Assembly (NCBI RefSeq): GCF_900113175.1
Contig: NZ_FOOK01000013.1
Coordinates: 20,842 to 84,841, forward strand
Direction of reading: 5' to 3'
DNA: 64,000 nucleotides
Source of the DNA: Planifilum fulgidum
GTDB lineage: Bacteria; Bacillota; Bacilli; Thermoactinomycetales; DSM-44946
The translations under genes and the position numbers were made by a program. Of this stretch, positions 9,791-18,787 are shown in pieces. The notes below the pieces were generated by a model. The model searched no databases. It was not told the origin of the DNA and worked only from the letters and a program-made list of their open reading frames with translations. Positions within the stretch are counted from its first letter, which is position 1, and each line of letters starts with the position of its first letter.

Positions 9791-10524
9791 GCTTCTTCTC
9801 CCTCCGTGCAATCCCGGATTTCCACCAAATATGTCCCCCGGCGCACCTGTTCCTCGATCTCCCGGTATTCCTCCTCACCCACCGGCCGAAAGCGGAGCCG
9901 ATCCCCCATCCGGAGCAGGATCGGCTCCTCCCGGTGCGGATCGTAGAGCCGGACGGGGGTCCGTCCGATCAACCGCCAGCCCCCCGGCGTCTCCAGGGGA
10001 TACACGCCGGTCTGGTTTCCGGCGATCCCCACCGATCCCTCCGGAATGCGCGAACGCGGACGCTCCAGCCGGGGCGCGGCGATTTTCCGCGACATCCCGC
10101 CCAGATAGGGGAATCCCGGAACAAAGCCCATCATGTACACGAGATAATCGCGTCCACTGTGCAGGCGGATCACCTCTTCCGGCGTCAGTCCGTTATGCTC
10201 CGCCACGAAGGACAGATCCGGCCCCCACTCCCCGCCGTACACCGTCGGCAGCACCACCAGCCGCGCGGGAGGAAGCCGAACCCGGTCCAGATCGGCCGCC
10301 AGGTCCGACAAGCGCTTCGCCAGCTCCTTATACCGAATCACATGGGGTCGATAAAAAACGGTGACCGATCCATAGGCGGGCACCCATTCAACAACGCCGG
10401 GAGGAGCATTCTTCTCCAGATGGTGACAAAAGCCGCGCACCCTGCGGTGAACGTCCGGGTGAATCGCATCCCCCAGCCGCACCGTCACCGCCGTATCTCC
10501 CAGCGGTTTCACGGACAGGATCAC
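9787..10524 (-). CDS. pxpB: 5-oxoprolinase subunit PxpB (KipI family)
   Basis: This 245-residue KipI-type protein contains HSGRDYLVYMMGFVPGFPYLGG, IAGNQTGVYPLETPGGW and IGRTPVRLYDP, all family hallmarks. It partners PxpC and PxpA in 5-oxoproline hydrolysis; B. subtilis KipI also inhibits the sporulation kinase KinA. The GTG start is preferred because AAAGGGGGAG precedes it. It is first in the operon. Confidence 0.95.
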   Translation of the reverse strand: MILSVKPLGDTAVTVRLGDAIHPDVHRRVRGFCHHLEKNAPPGVVEWVPAYGSVTVFYRPHVIRYKELAKRLSDLAADLDRVRLPPARLVVLPTVYGGEWGPDLSFVAEHNGLTPEEVIRLHSGRDYLVYMMGFVPGFPYLGGMSRKIAAPRLERPRSRIPEGSVGIAGNQTGVYPLETPGGWRLIGRTPVRLYDPHREEPILLRMGDRLRFRPVGEEEYREIEEQVRRGTYLVEIRDCTEGEEA

Positions 10525-10691
10525 CGCGCTTTCTCCCCCTTTCGAAAATGGCCCCGACAGCCCGCGGGCCAACCGCCGCGGACGGAAAACCCTCCGACCT
10601 GCGCGGCGGCAATCCCGCGAACACGTTTCATTGATTCTACTTTTCTCTGTGATTCCCTTTCCCCTTCAAAGGAGAGCAATCTGTAAATTCT

Positions 10692-10883
10692 TTATGAATC
10701 CCGCCAAATCAACTTGCCGATTATCTTTTCCCCTGTATTATCCCCCGCCAGCGGACGGATGAGGTCACAAAACCGGAATGCCCGGCCTAAGATGCCGTAA
10801 AAAACCCCACCGGTTCCTTTCCAGCCGGCGCCGTCCATCTTCCGGATCGCCGCATGCAACGCAGTAAAAAAGGCCGGCTTCAC
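10692..10883 (-). CDS. Hypothetical small protein
   Basis: A 63-codon frame with a GTG start and AGAAGGA three to five bases upstream. Codon choice looks coding, with mixed GC third positions, but no family is recognised. It begins 12 nt after the stop of the next small frame, so the two may form a pair, or both may be remnants of a decayed gene. Low confidence. Confidence 0.3.
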   Translation of the reverse strand: MKPAFFTALHAAIRKMDGAGWKGTGGVFYGILGRAFRFCDLIRPLAGDNTGEKIIGKLIWRDS

Positions 10884-10895
10884 CGGTCCTTCTCG

Positions 10896-11102
10896 CTACG
10901 GATTTCTTAGTGTTGGGTCGTGGCGGCCACAGTTGCGGAGCACAATGGCGCCGTCATCATCCAAGTGGAAGGTGATTCTCCAATCCACATCCCTGTCCCG
11001 GTTAACAAAAAATTGGGGATATGAACAATCAAAAAAACCATTCCCCACATTCGCCAGCGCAAGACGTTCTTCGTCCGAAAAATGTGCGGGAATGGCTTGC
11101 AA
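10896..11102 (-). CDS. Hypothetical small acidic protein
   Basis: A 68-codon frame with a TTG start and GAGGCGG nine bases upstream. The sequence (HFSDEERLALANVGNGFFD, then VDWRITFHLDDDGAIVLRN) looks like a soluble alpha/beta protein. I do not recognise a family. It may be the end of a longer, eroded gene because reading further upstream gives no good start. Confidence 0.35.
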   Translation of the reverse strand: MQAIPAHFSDEERLALANVGNGFFDCSYPQFFVNRDRDVDWRITFHLDDDGAIVLRNCGRHDPTLRNP

Positions 11103-11192
11103 ACGCAAGGTCCGCCTCGGCGGCCGGTCGCCGCTGTGGGCGGCGCGAAGGGGGAATGCGGCGAACCTTCCAGTCCTTTTTTCAACCGGCTT

Positions 11193-11390
11193 TCACGATG
11201 CCATCCGACCGGCGCGTTTCCCTTCCATCAATTCCCTCTGTTCATCCGCCGTATATCGGGGGGCGTAACCCTTTCCGCATTTGGTGCAAACCAGATACGG
11301 CACCTTGAGCGGATAACCGTCGTCACAGCAGTGATAATACTCTTCGTGGAACTCCACCCTGATCCTCTCGCTGCAGCAGGGAGAAAGCAT
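11193..11390 (-). CDS. Zinc-ribbon microprotein
   Basis: This 65-residue protein has a CC pair at residues 5-6, a second CC near 21-22 and a CTKCGKGY knuckle near 37-43, suggesting one or two zinc (or Fe-S) sites. GGAGGGG lies seven to eight bases upstream of the chosen ATG, which decides it over the ATG five codons earlier. An Fnr/Rex-type palindrome lies 126 nt upstream. Function unknown; it could be a redox-responsive accessory protein. Confidence 0.7.
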   Translation of the reverse strand: MLSPCCSERIRVEFHEEYYHCCDDGYPLKVPYLVCTKCGKGYAPRYTADEQRELMEGKRAGRMAS

Positions 11391-11515
11391 CCAGAACCCC
11401 TCCATTTGTTATATTTATCACATACTTAAACTCCCCATCCTCATCTCAAACGCCAAAAAACCGGGAAATTTACGTGTTCTTAACTACATGATAAGGGAAT
11501 TGGGGAAATTCATTA

Positions 11516-11531
11516 TGTGATATTGTTCACA
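11516..11531. promoter_or_regulatory. Fnr/Rex-type operator (TGTGA-N6-TCACA)
   Basis: The sequence TGTGATATTGTTCACA is an inverted repeat of TGTGA/TCACA with a 6-nt spacer. This matches the Fnr consensus (TGTGA-N6-TCACA) and differs by one core base from the Rex consensus (TTGTGAA-N4-TTCACAA). It lies in the leader of the zinc-ribbon gene. The regulator cannot be decided from sequence. Confidence 0.5.
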
Positions 11532-11615
11532 ATAAATCCCCCGTTCATAGAATTTCCATATCCTTTCAAGATCGCCCGCTTACCTCTGATCGGCACGCGG
11601 GCGCGATCCCCGACG

Positions 11616-11644
11616 AAAAAACCCGCGGGACATCTTCCCGCGGG
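11616..11644 (-). terminator. Intrinsic terminator of the CAP-domain gene
   Basis: An 8-bp stem CCCGCGGG repeated as its own complement (11622-11629 with 11637-11644) is followed by six T on the minus strand. Confidence 0.85.
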
Positions 11645-11656
11645 CGGATTTACGCA

Positions 11657-12523
11657 TCACTTGCCGATGAATTGCTGTGTCCAATAATGTCCGTAAGGGC
11701 CTCCCTTGGCGTAACCCACTCCGATGTGGGTGAACTGGGAACTCAATATGTTGGCGCGGTGACCGCTGCTGTTCATCCATCCTTTGACCGCCTCCTCCGG
11801 CGTCGGATAGCCGGCGGCGATATTTTCGCCTGCCGTCCGGAACCGGATGCCGAACTTCCTCATCATGTCAAAGGGAGAGCCGTAGGTGGGGGATTCGTGG
11901 GAAAAATACCCGTTGTCCCGCATGTCCTCCGATTTGACGCGGGCCACGCGGGACAATTCGACATCCACTTTCAAAGGCGCCAGCCCCCGTTGGGCCCGTT
12001 CCCGATTGACAAGTTCGACCACTTCCCTTTCGAAGGCCGAAAGGGCACCCGGAGGATGGTCGGTCTTGGAAACGGAGGGTTGCGGCGGATTCACCCGGCC
12101 GGTCGCCGCTGTGGAGGGCCGTTCCTCTTTTTTTCCGGCAGGAATCGCATTCGGCTTTTCTTTCCCGGGTTTCTCCCTCTCCGGCTTTTTGCTCTCGGCC
12201 TTTTCGCGGTCGCCCTTCGCTTTTTCCTTCGTCGGCTTCTCGCCGCTTTCATCCGGCTTTTCCTGCGTCAGTTCCATGTCTTCGTCGCCGGAAATTCCCT
12301 CCGGATCCGCAGAGCCCGGCAGGGCGGCGAGATCACCGGAAGCTTCCGCGGCTTGGGAAGGTTTTTCCTTTTCAAAGAAAACATCCGCTGCCCGGGCGTA
12401 CAGCATCCCCGAGCAAAGGAACAGGACCAAAGTGATCAACCCGTATACGGGGAATCGTCTCCGCCTTCGTTGCACTCGTCTGGTTCTCCTGGGAGGCAGG
12501 GGTCCGTTGAGGCGGGAATGCAA
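11657..12523 (-). CDS. CAP-domain (SCP/PR1) secreted or anchored protein
   Basis: This 288-residue protein has an Arg-rich cytoplasmic start (residues 9-24), one hydrophobic segment (VYGLITLVLFLCSGMLYA, 26-43), a long Lys/Glu/Pro linker (50-145) and a C-terminal CAP domain of about 120 residues. CAP signatures are VVELVNRERAQRGLAPL, YFSHESPTYGSPFDM, GENIAAG, WMNSSGHRANIL and HYWTQQF. The family includes B. subtilis YkwD and CotR-type spore or cell-wall proteins of uncertain activity. The TTG start is supported by GGAAGGAGGAG seven bases upstream. The linker suggests the domain is projected into the wall. Confidence 0.9.
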   Translation of the reverse strand: MHSRLNGPLPPRRTRRVQRRRRRFPVYGLITLVLFLCSGMLYARAADVFFEKEKPSQAAEASGDLAALPGSADPEGISGDEDMELTQEKPDESGEKPTKEKAKGDREKAESKKPEREKPGKEKPNAIPAGKKEERPSTAATGRVNPPQPSVSKTDHPPGALSAFEREVVELVNRERAQRGLAPLKVDVELSRVARVKSEDMRDNGYFSHESPTYGSPFDMMRKFGIRFRTAGENIAAGYPTPEEAVKGWMNSSGHRANILSSQFTHIGVGYAKGGPYGHYWTQQFIGK

Positions 12524-12849
12524 ACGGGAACTCCTCCTTCCATGGAATTTGCCATCTCTTGAAAAATGAATCCTCCTTCTTCACTAGGAAAAACGGTGGC
12601 AACCGAATGAAAGGTTCGCAAAAAGAAAAATTTCCTATAAATGACGTCGGTTTGGGGCCGGGATCCGCTCCGCTTGGCGCCCGGATTGAACCTGAGGTTT
12701 TGGATTGGCGAAACCGCAGGGAAAAAGCACAACCCCCCTGGCCGCTCCCTGTCCAAGCGGACGCCTTCGTCTTCCAGGGAGGGACTTGCGGAAGAAGAGC
12801 TGCGGCCCATTCTCCCTTCAGGACCGGACCCCCGCGGTTCTCCGGCCGA
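12524..12849. other. Intergenic region without a recognised gene
   Basis: This 326-bp stretch separates the CAP-domain gene from the large membrane protein gene upstream. I see the CAP gene ribosome binding site at its left edge and no convincing coding frame, hairpin or promoter elsewhere. Confidence 0.5.
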
Positions 12850-15018
12850 TCACCCGCCTCTTCCCTCCTTCGCAACGGACCACTCCCGGAAGGCGATGAT
12901 CAGGAACGGGACGACGGCGTAGATGATGGCCGTCGCGGCGGAGACCAGCCCCGAATCGTTCAGGGCCAGGGCGGCAAGAGCCCCTGCGCCGATGGAAGCG
13001 AAGCCGTTGTACAGCTTCGGATAATGTTCCTTCATCCACTTCAATCCCCGGAACGGTCGGTACGAAATGAGGGTCAGGACAAACAGGGAGGTGAGCAGCA
13101 CCTTCCCCCAGGAAGAGACGCGCAACAGGCGAAGGTTAACCTCCAGCTTGCGCATGATGATATGGGCGATCTCATCCACATCCCCCGCCATCAGGTAGGA
13201 AAGGGCCCGGCCGATGTGGGAGGGTTGGTCGTCAAACAGCAAATTCACTCCGATCAAAAGTCCCGCCCCCAGAAAGAGGAAAACCAGGGCGATCCAATAC
13301 CATTTTTCTTGTTGATTCCGGCGGAAAAACCGAAAATAAGCGGTGCCAAAACCGACGGCGGAGGCCAGGGCTCCTCCCGCATTGGTCCCCCAGAAGGGAG
13401 CCGCAAAAAAGAAGACCAACGCCAAAAAGAAAAGGGCCACCGGCAACCGGCTCCCGCCCTGCCTGCGCTCCAGCCAGGCGGCACAGGACAGAATGGCCGA
13501 ACCGAGAACGATTCCCATATACTCGTTGCCGATTCCGTAATAGCGGGCTCCCTTGATGGGATCGTAACCGAGAAAGGATTTTTCAATCAGCGTCCCCCCG
13601 AAGATCCCGTCGAGGACAACCGGGACGCATCCCAAAATCCCCAACGCCAACAGCAGGGGGACAACGGGCAGCCGCCGCAATGCCGCCGTCAAAAACAGGG
13701 CGAGGGTCCCCACCGTCAACAGAAACCCCCAGGTGTGCGGAATCGACGCCCCGGAAATCAAAAGGAGAAGAAAGGGGAGAACAAGCATGGCGATCAACAG
13801 GCCCTGGATCGCTTCCCAAAAACGGTGCCATCTGCGCCAAAGGATCACGAGACTGCTGAGCAAAACGGCAATCTGAAACACGATAAAGGCGGAAATGACT
13901 GAAGCGCGCATCCCGTAAATCGTGTGGACGCGCTCCATTTCCCGGAAAAATTCATCGATCGATCCGTCGACCACCCGCATCGGCCGCCCCAGCATCGGGT
14001 CCGGAAGCGGGATGCCGAAGGCGTCGAGGACGGTGGGGGCCAGGTCCACGTTGCTGACGAGGCCCTCCCGCCGGGTAGTGGGGGAATAAAGAAGGCCGCG
14101 TTCGCCCCCGGGCCGATACCAGATCAGCGGCGCCAGCACTTCCTTTCCCCCGGGGTCGGCGGATGATCCGGGGGATACCAGCACCAATTGCCGCTCCGGC
14201 GTCAAGAGCGCCATCACTCGCCCCAGGAAGCGGTCCATCTCCTTCAGCACTTCCAGGCGGACCGCCCGATAACGATCGGTGGCCATCTCGGCGGATATGC
14301 GGTCCAACCGGTAGAGATCCCCAAGCTCAACCACGACGAGGGAGGGAGCTTTCCATTTCTTAAGGCAGTCGAGCAAATAGGAATAATTCGTCTTCACGCC
14401 GAAAGGGCGGCGGGAATCGACGAGCAGCGTTTCCCGCCCGATGCTCCCCACGGGAGTGATCCCCCGGGCGTCCATGGTCAGAAAGGGGGCCCAGCGCACG
14501 GCCGTCTCCCCTTCATCCAGGTTGCCAAGCACCGCCGTGCTCCGTCCCGCCCGGCGGAGCGCTTCCCCCAAGGCGCCGGGGGACATCCGATAATTTCCCG
14601 CTTCATTCTCCCTTATGTAGCGGTGGACCGCCGGATAAACCACCGCCCGATCCGGCGGTATTAAACCCGTACGCATGGCGTAACGATCTCCCGCCAGCTC
14701 CCCGTCGATCCGTTCCCCCGTCTGGTAAAAGGTCGCATCCGTCGGCGCGGAGATCCGCGTCCCCGCCCCCATGGTGGCGTAAATATGGGCATCCCATTCC
14801 CTTTTGCCGGTCTTGAGATTCATCCCGGCCACGGCTCCCCGCTCCAAGAGAGCGCGAAAATGGGGAAGGGACTCCTCCCTCAGGTCGGACAGCGTCAGGC
14901 CGTTGATGATGATCATCCAAATCTGACGGGGCGAATCGGCCTCCTCAGCCCGAACCGCACCGCAGGAAACCGACCAGATGAGTTGCGTCACCAACGCAAT
15001 CAGCCAAAGGATCCGCAC
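12850..15018 (-). CDS. Polytopic membrane protein with alkaline-phosphatase-superfamily-like ectodomain
   Basis: This 722-residue protein has a signal sequence (LWLIALVTQLIWSVSCGA), an ectodomain of about 350 residues, and about ten membrane helices from residue 365 on. The ectodomain has features of the alkaline-phosphatase/sulfatase superfamily: IIINGLTLSDL in the first metal-site strand position, an AHIYATMGAGTR segment, LVSPGSSADPGG, and VSNVDLAPTVLDAFGIP, which is a sulfatase/phosphoglycerate-mutase-like motif. Canonical metal ligands are not all evident, so it may be a modified or inactive enzyme. The membrane part resembles polysaccharide or lipid-modifying transferases. The start is GTG. 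Function is unassigned. Confidence 0.75.
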   Translation of the reverse strand: MRILWLIALVTQLIWSVSCGAVRAEEADSPRQIWMIIINGLTLSDLREESLPHFRALLERGAVAGMNLKTGKREWDAHIYATMGAGTRISAPTDATFYQTGERIDGELAGDRYAMRTGLIPPDRAVVYPAVHRYIRENEAGNYRMSPGALGEALRRAGRSTAVLGNLDEGETAVRWAPFLTMDARGITPVGSIGRETLLVDSRRPFGVKTNYSYLLDCLKKWKAPSLVVVELGDLYRLDRISAEMATDRYRAVRLEVLKEMDRFLGRVMALLTPERQLVLVSPGSSADPGGKEVLAPLIWYRPGGERGLLYSPTTRREGLVSNVDLAPTVLDAFGIPLPDPMLGRPMRVVDGSIDEFFREMERVHTIYGMRASVISAFIVFQIAVLLSSLVILWRRWHRFWEAIQGLLIAMLVLPFLLLLISGASIPHTWGFLLTVGTLALFLTAALRRLPVVPLLLALGILGCVPVVLDGIFGGTLIEKSFLGYDPIKGARYYGIGNEYMGIVLGSAILSCAAWLERRQGGSRLPVALFFLALVFFFAAPFWGTNAGGALASAVGFGTAYFRFFRRNQQEKWYWIALVFLFLGAGLLIGVNLLFDDQPSHIGRALSYLMAGDVDEIAHIIMRKLEVNLRLLRVSSWGKVLLTSLFVLTLISYRPFRGLKWMKEHYPKLYNGFASIGAGALAALALNDSGLVSAATAIIYAVVPFLIIAFREWSVAKEGRGG

Positions 15019-15146
15019 ACCGCATTCCCCGCTTCGGCAACACGCCCGATCCGGTTTGCACAGAGATCATCCGCACGTCCATCACGGGCCGGACATTCAT
15101 CGGACACTACCTAGAATACCCTTCCCTTTGGTCTCTATCCGTCGCG

Positions 15147-15318
15147 AAATCCACAGCCGCATCCACAGGGTTATCAACAATTTTATCCACAATCAGCGGG
15201 GGATGTGGACAGTGAAGACCGCTTTATCCACAACGAGGGGGAAGATGGGGACCGAAGCCCGCCGCTTCGCCTTCAATTATCCACGAAAATATCCACACCA
15301 ATGTCCACAATATCCACA
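15147..15318. promoter_or_regulatory. DnaA-box cluster
   Basis: Within 172 bp there are two perfect TTATCCACA boxes (15183 and 15224), four one-mismatch boxes (15171, 15277, 15289, 15310) and four two-mismatch boxes (15147, 15159, 15204 on minus, 15301). Nearly all share one orientation. It lies downstream of tsaD, between tsaD and a gene transcribed the same way. This matches DnaA-box clusters outside oriC in B. subtilis, one of which, from memory, lies in the gcp(tsaD)-ydiF gap. It probably titrates DnaA or tunes initiation; a second origin is unlikely, as no dnaA or dnaN is near. Confidence 0.8.
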
Positions 15319-15332
15319 AAACCCTGAAAGGG

Positions 15333-15358
15333 CAAAAAAAAATCCACCTTTCGGTGGA
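15333..15358 (-). terminator. Terminator of the tsaE-tsaB-rimI-tsaD operon
   Basis: A 6-bp TCCACC/GGTGGA stem with a 4-nt loop (15343-15358) is followed on the minus strand by a run of nine to ten T. Confidence 0.85.
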
Positions 15359-15417
15359 ACAAGACTTTCGAAAAAACCTGCCGGAAGCCCAGTGCCGTCC
15401 ATCACCGGTGTTGCCGG

Positions 15418-16449
15418 CTACCCCAACGGCAGATTGGCCGCGGCGTTCAGATCCAAGCCGGCGGTTTGCCCGTCCCACAGGCGATACGTCCCGGCCGCCG
15501 CGATCATCGCCGCGTTATCCGTACACAGAACGGGGGGCGGAATCCGCAATCGGATCCCCTCCTCGGCGCAACGCTTCGCCAAGGATTCCCTCAGGCCGCT
15601 GTTGGCGGAAACCCCTCCCGCCAAAACCAACTCGGTCACCCCCGTTCTCTTGACGGCGGCGATCGCCTTTTCCGTAAGCACTTCCACAACGGCTTCCTGA
15701 AAGCTGGCGGCCACATCGGCGGGGTTCGCCTTTTCCTCTTGCCGGATCAGGTTGCCCACGGCCGTCTTCAGGCCGCTGAAGCTGAAGTCCAGGGAGTCCC
15801 GATCCAGCCACGCCCGCGGCAGGGAATACACCGGTTTTCCCTCCCGGGCCAGCCGGTCAATGTGCGGTCCCCCGGGATAGGGAAGGCCGAGGAGTCTGGC
15901 CACCTTGTCGTAGGCCTCGCCGGCCGCATCATCGCGGGTTTTTCCCAACCGTTCAAACCGGTTGTGGGCGGGCATGTAAATCAGCTCGGTGTGGCCACCG
16001 GAAACGACCAGCGACACCAGCGGAAAACGAAGGGGTTCCACCAGCTGGTTGGCGTAAATATGTCCCGCGATGTGGTGCACGGCCACCAGCGGGATGCCCG
16101 CGGCGAAGGAAAGGGCCTTCGCCGCGGAGACGCCGATCAGAAGGGCTCCCACCAGTCCCGGCCCCTGGGTGACGGCGACGGCGGACAAATCCCCGAGCCG
16201 CACCCCGGCCCGGTCCAGGGCCTCCTGCAGAATCGCCGTGATCCGTTCCACATGGCGCCGGGAAGCCACTTCGGGAACGACTCCCCCGAACCGGCGGTGA
16301 AGATCCATCTGGGAGGAGATCACGTTGGACAAAAGCTCTCTGCCATCGGCCACCACCGCCGCCGATGTCTCGTCACAGCTGGTTTCGATTCCCAGAACCA
16401 GGCATTTCCCCTTGATCGGGGGATTGCCGTGTTTTTTCGTCGTTTCCAT
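15418..16449 (-). CDS. tsaD: tRNA t6A threonylcarbamoyltransferase TsaD
   Basis: This 343-residue Kae1/TsaD protein joins threonylcarbamoyl-AMP to A37 of ANN-decoding tRNAs with TsaB and TsaE. Motifs: [27 protein letters not shown], metal-binding [21 protein letters not shown], and [13 protein letters not shown]. The start ATG overlaps the end of rimI by 77 nt with only GGGTGACG upstream; no better start exists between it and the conserved LGIETS. Last gene of the operon. Confidence 0.97.
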   Translation of the reverse strand: METTKKHGNPPIKGKCLVLGIETSCDETSAAVVADGRELLSNVISSQMDLHRRFGGVVPEVASRRHVERITAILQEALDRAGVRLGDLSAVAVTQGPGLVGALLIGVSAAKALSFAAGIPLVAVHHIAGHIYANQLVEPLRFPLVSLVVSGGHTELIYMPAHNRFERLGKTRDDAAGEAYDKVARLLGLPYPGGPHIDRLAREGKPVYSLPRAWLDRDSLDFSFSGLKTAVGNLIRQEEKANPADVAASFQEAVVEVLTEKAIAAVKRTGVTELVLAGGVSANSGLRESLAKRCAEEGIRLRIPPPVLCTDNAAMIAAAGTYRLWDGQTAGLDLNAAANLPLG

Positions 16450-16900
16450 GCAACGTCACCCACATGATAATGGCATCTTCCTGATTGTCGGTGTAGTAGC
16501 GGGGGCGGATTCCCGAAGGCTCGAAGCCCATTTTCTTGTACAGCCGCTGGGCAATCTTATTGGAGACCCTCACTTCCAGGGTCATTTTGCCCGCCCCCCA
16601 TTCCTTGGCCTGGCGCATCACATAGGAAAGGAGGGCTTTGCCCAATCCCCGGCCCCGGAAGTTGGGATGGATGGCGATATTGGTGATATGGGCCTCGTCC
16701 AGGAGGAGCCACAAACCGCAATACCCGACCACGCGGCCGTCCACCTGAATCACGGAGTACCGGGCGAACCGATTGTGAACCAATTCGTTGTAAAAAGCCT
16801 GGCGCGGCCACGGCGTGGGAAACGATGCCCGCTCCACCTCCATGATCACCGGCAGGTCGGACAATTTCATCGGCCGGAACACGATATGCGGTCGATCCAT
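16373..16900 (-). CDS. rimI: Ribosomal protein S18 alanine N-acetyltransferase RimI
   Basis: This 175-residue GNAT enzyme (B. subtilis YdiD type) shows [17 protein letters not shown], the acetyl-CoA loop [18 protein letters not shown] and the ENQE-like tail region with [14 protein letters not shown]. Family members acetylate the N-terminal alanine of S18. It sits between tsaB and tsaD as in B. subtilis. The last 25 residues overlap tsaD and are probably variable. Confidence 0.94.
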   Translation of the reverse strand: MDRPHIVFRPMKLSDLPVIMEVERASFPTPWPRQAFYNELVHNRFARYSVIQVDGRVVGYCGLWLLLDEAHITNIAIHPNFRGRGLGKALLSYVMRQAKEWGAGKMTLEVRVSNKIAQRLYKKMGFEPSGIRPRYYTDNQEDAIIMWVTLHGNDEKTRQSPDQGEMPGSGNRNQL

Positions 16901-16922
16901 CGGGTTTCACTCCGTTTTCCTT

Positions 16923-17642
16923 TCACTCCGTACTTTTCCCGTTTCCCCGGCGGGACAACCATTTCACCTCCGCCTCGGCCAGCTGCAGGTAGTTGGGGGC
17001 GAAATCCGGCCCTTCCCCCTTTCCTTCCCTTTTCCAGCGCTCCAGGGCAAGGCGGCCGAGACAAGAGGCGCGGGGAATGTTTTCCGGAGGCAATCCGAAA
17101 AAGGCGTTTTCCCCGAGGGCATCCCTGATCCGTTCCCGGAAGCGGTCGACATCGTCCCCCAAAAACAGGACCGGCCCTTCCCCCTCCAGTTCCTTCAGCC
17201 ACTCGTCGACGGAAACGACCCGCTCCTTTTTTACGGGGCGCACTTCCCCGGACTCGCCCCCCTGAAACAGACCGGTGTAGATTCGATCCCGGCGGGCGTC
17301 AAACAGGGGGGCGATCTTCCCGCCAAACCGCATCCCGTTCATCGCCAGGACCGCCAGCGTGGATATGCCGATCAGGGGAAGGTTGCGGCTCCAGGCCATG
17401 GTTTTGGCCGTCGTCACGCCGATTCGCACTCCGGTGTAGGAGCCGGGGCCGGCGGCGACGGCGATGAGATCCAGATCGGAAAAGGTGAGCCGCAGTTCCT
17501 CCAGCAGGCGGGCCACCATAGGCATCAGCCGGACCGAATGATCCTTGCGCAGATTGGTGGTCACCTCGCCGAGAATGCGATCCTCCTCCAGCAGGGCCAC
17601 CCCCATCACCAGCGTGGAGGTGTCGATGGCCAAGACCTTCAT
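16923..17642 (-). CDS. tsaB: t6A biosynthesis protein TsaB
   Basis: This 239-residue Kae1-like paralog starts VLAIDTSTLVMGVALL and contains AVAAGPGSYTGVRIG, the typical TsaB nucleotide-fold signature. It dimerises with TsaD as a non-catalytic partner. GAGGCGGGA precedes the ATG; the start overlaps the tsaE stop by 4 nt. Confidence 0.96.
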   Translation of the reverse strand: MKVLAIDTSTLVMGVALLEEDRILGEVTTNLRKDHSVRLMPMVARLLEELRLTFSDLDLIAVAAGPGSYTGVRIGVTTAKTMAWSRNLPLIGISTLAVLAMNGMRFGGKIAPLFDARRDRIYTGLFQGGESGEVRPVKKERVVSVDEWLKELEGEGPVLFLGDDVDRFRERIRDALGENAFFGLPPENIPRASCLGRLALERWKREGKGEGPDFAPNYLQLAEAEVKWLSRRGNGKSTE

Positions 17643-18100
17643 TCCCGCCTCAACTCCCTGCAAAGCCTGCGCACCCGCTCCACGTCCGGAGCAAAAGTGA
17701 TCAGGCGATCACCGGTCTCCCCGACGGTGAGAGCGATGCACACGGTGTGATCGGGAAGGAGTTCCTTGATCCGGTCGGCCCATTCCACCAGCGTGACACC
17801 GTCCCCGAAAAAAAACTCGTCCCACCCCAGATCCTCATCGGGGGATTCCAGGCGATACACATCCATGTGATAAAAGGGGAGACGGCCGCGGTATTCCTTG
17901 ATGATGGTGAAGGTGGGGCTGTCCACCGCTTCCTCCACCCCGAGACCCTTGGCGATTCCCTGGGCGAAGGTGGTTTTGCCGGCCCCCAGATCCCCCACGA
18001 GGGCCAGCACATCGCCGGGCTCCAGCAGCTCAGCCAGGCGGACGCCCAGCCGCCGCGTCTCTTCTTCATTTTTCGAAACAAACCGACAAGCTTCCTGCAT
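17639..18100 (-). CDS. tsaE: t6A biosynthesis ATPase TsaE
   Basis: This 153-residue P-loop protein has Walker [23 protein letters not shown], and FYHMDVYRL followed by VEWADRI, all TsaE hallmarks. It powers turnover of the TsaB-TsaD complex. The longer reading runs into the tRNA-Gly gene and is not credible; of two close ATGs I take the second, with GGGCGGG eight to nine bases upstream. Confidence 0.95.
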   Translation of the reverse strand: MQEACRFVSKNEEETRRLGVRLAELLEPGDVLALVGDLGAGKTTFAQGIAKGLGVEEAVDSPTFTIIKEYRGRLPFYHMDVYRLESPDEDLGWDEFFFGDGVTLVEWADRIKELLPDHTVCIALTVGETGDRLITFAPDVERVRRLCRELRRE

Positions 18101-18199
18101 GACCATCACCCGCCCTGATAACGGTCGTCTCGAAAGGGATGCGGCCATCCCTCGGGGGAACGCGATACTTGCCGCGGCCATTACCATTTTTCCCATAGA

Positions 18200-18228
18200 A
18201 AAGAATAAGACCGCAGCCGAACGCTGCG
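18200..18228 (-). terminator. Terminator after the tRNA-Gly unit
   Basis: A 6-bp CGCAGC/GCTGCG stem with a 5-nt loop (18212-18228) is followed on the minus strand by a T-rich tract, ten bases past the tRNA-Gly CCA end. Confidence 0.6.
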
Positions 18229-18237
18229 ATCCGTCCG

Positions 18238-18311
18238 TGGAGCGGGTGATGGGAATCGAACCCACGCATCCGGCTTGGAAGGCCGGTGTTCTACCACTGA
18301 ACTACACCCGC
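18238..18311 (-). tRNA. tRNA-Gly(TCC)
   Basis: Full cloverleaf with acceptor GCGGGTG, anticodon loop CTTCCAA, T-loop TTCGATT and encoded CCA. Last gene of the downstream four-tRNA unit. Confidence 0.97.
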
Positions 18312-18331
18312 GCGATCAAATTGGAGGGAAG

Positions 18332-18408
<77 letters not shown>

Positions 18409-18464
18409 AAACCATCCGATGAAGGATATCGCCGGCCCCGTGCCGGCGGGGCCGCAGGAAAATC

Positions 18465-18551
18465 TGGTGCGGTCGGCGAGATTCGAACTCGCACGGCCTT
18501 ACGGCCACTACCCCCTCAAGATAGCGTGTCTGCCAGTTCCACCACGACCGC
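18465..18551 (-). tRNA. tRNA-Leu(GAG)
   Basis: A class II tRNA of 87 nt with a long variable arm, acceptor GCGGTCG, anticodon loop TTGAGGG and encoded CCA. Confidence 0.96.
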
Positions 18552-18565
18552 ATGAACTTCCGTAT

Positions 18566-18649
18566 TGGTGCGGGTGGAGGGACTCGAACCCCCACGCCAA
18601 AGGCGCTAGATCCTAAATCTAGTGCGTCTGCCAATTCCGCCACACCCGC
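18566..18649 (-). tRNA. tRNA-Leu(TAG)
   Basis: A class II tRNA of 84 nt, acceptor GCGGGTG, anticodon loop TTTAGGA and encoded CCA. First gene of the second tRNA unit. Confidence 0.96.
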
Positions 18650-18704
18650 ACGGGATAAACGGTTCCGTCGCCAGCACGGGTGCGCCTCATTGCCGACGGA
18701 GATA

Positions 18705-18734
18705 ATCATATCACGGTATGGGACCGGTTGTCAA
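18705..18734 (-). promoter_or_regulatory. Promoter of the tRNA Leu-Leu-Pro-Gly unit
   Basis: Perfect -35 TTGACA (18729-18734), 18-bp spacer and -10 TATGAT (18705-18710) on the minus strand, 55 nt upstream of tRNA-Leu(TAG). Confidence 0.85.
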
Positions 18735-18787
18735 GGGATCCGAAGAGAATTTTCTTTTCAAATCCTTCGGAGAAAATACCACCCTCA

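Noticed and set aside
12559..13902. Long plus-strand open frame over the membrane-protein gene
   Set aside because: Antisense shadow of a GC-rich gene; low-complexity Q/G/R/P-rich translation with no motif.
15147..15318. Chromosomal replication origin
   Set aside because: No dnaA, dnaN, rpmH or gyrB nearby; tsaD-linked cluster fits a DnaA-titration site better.
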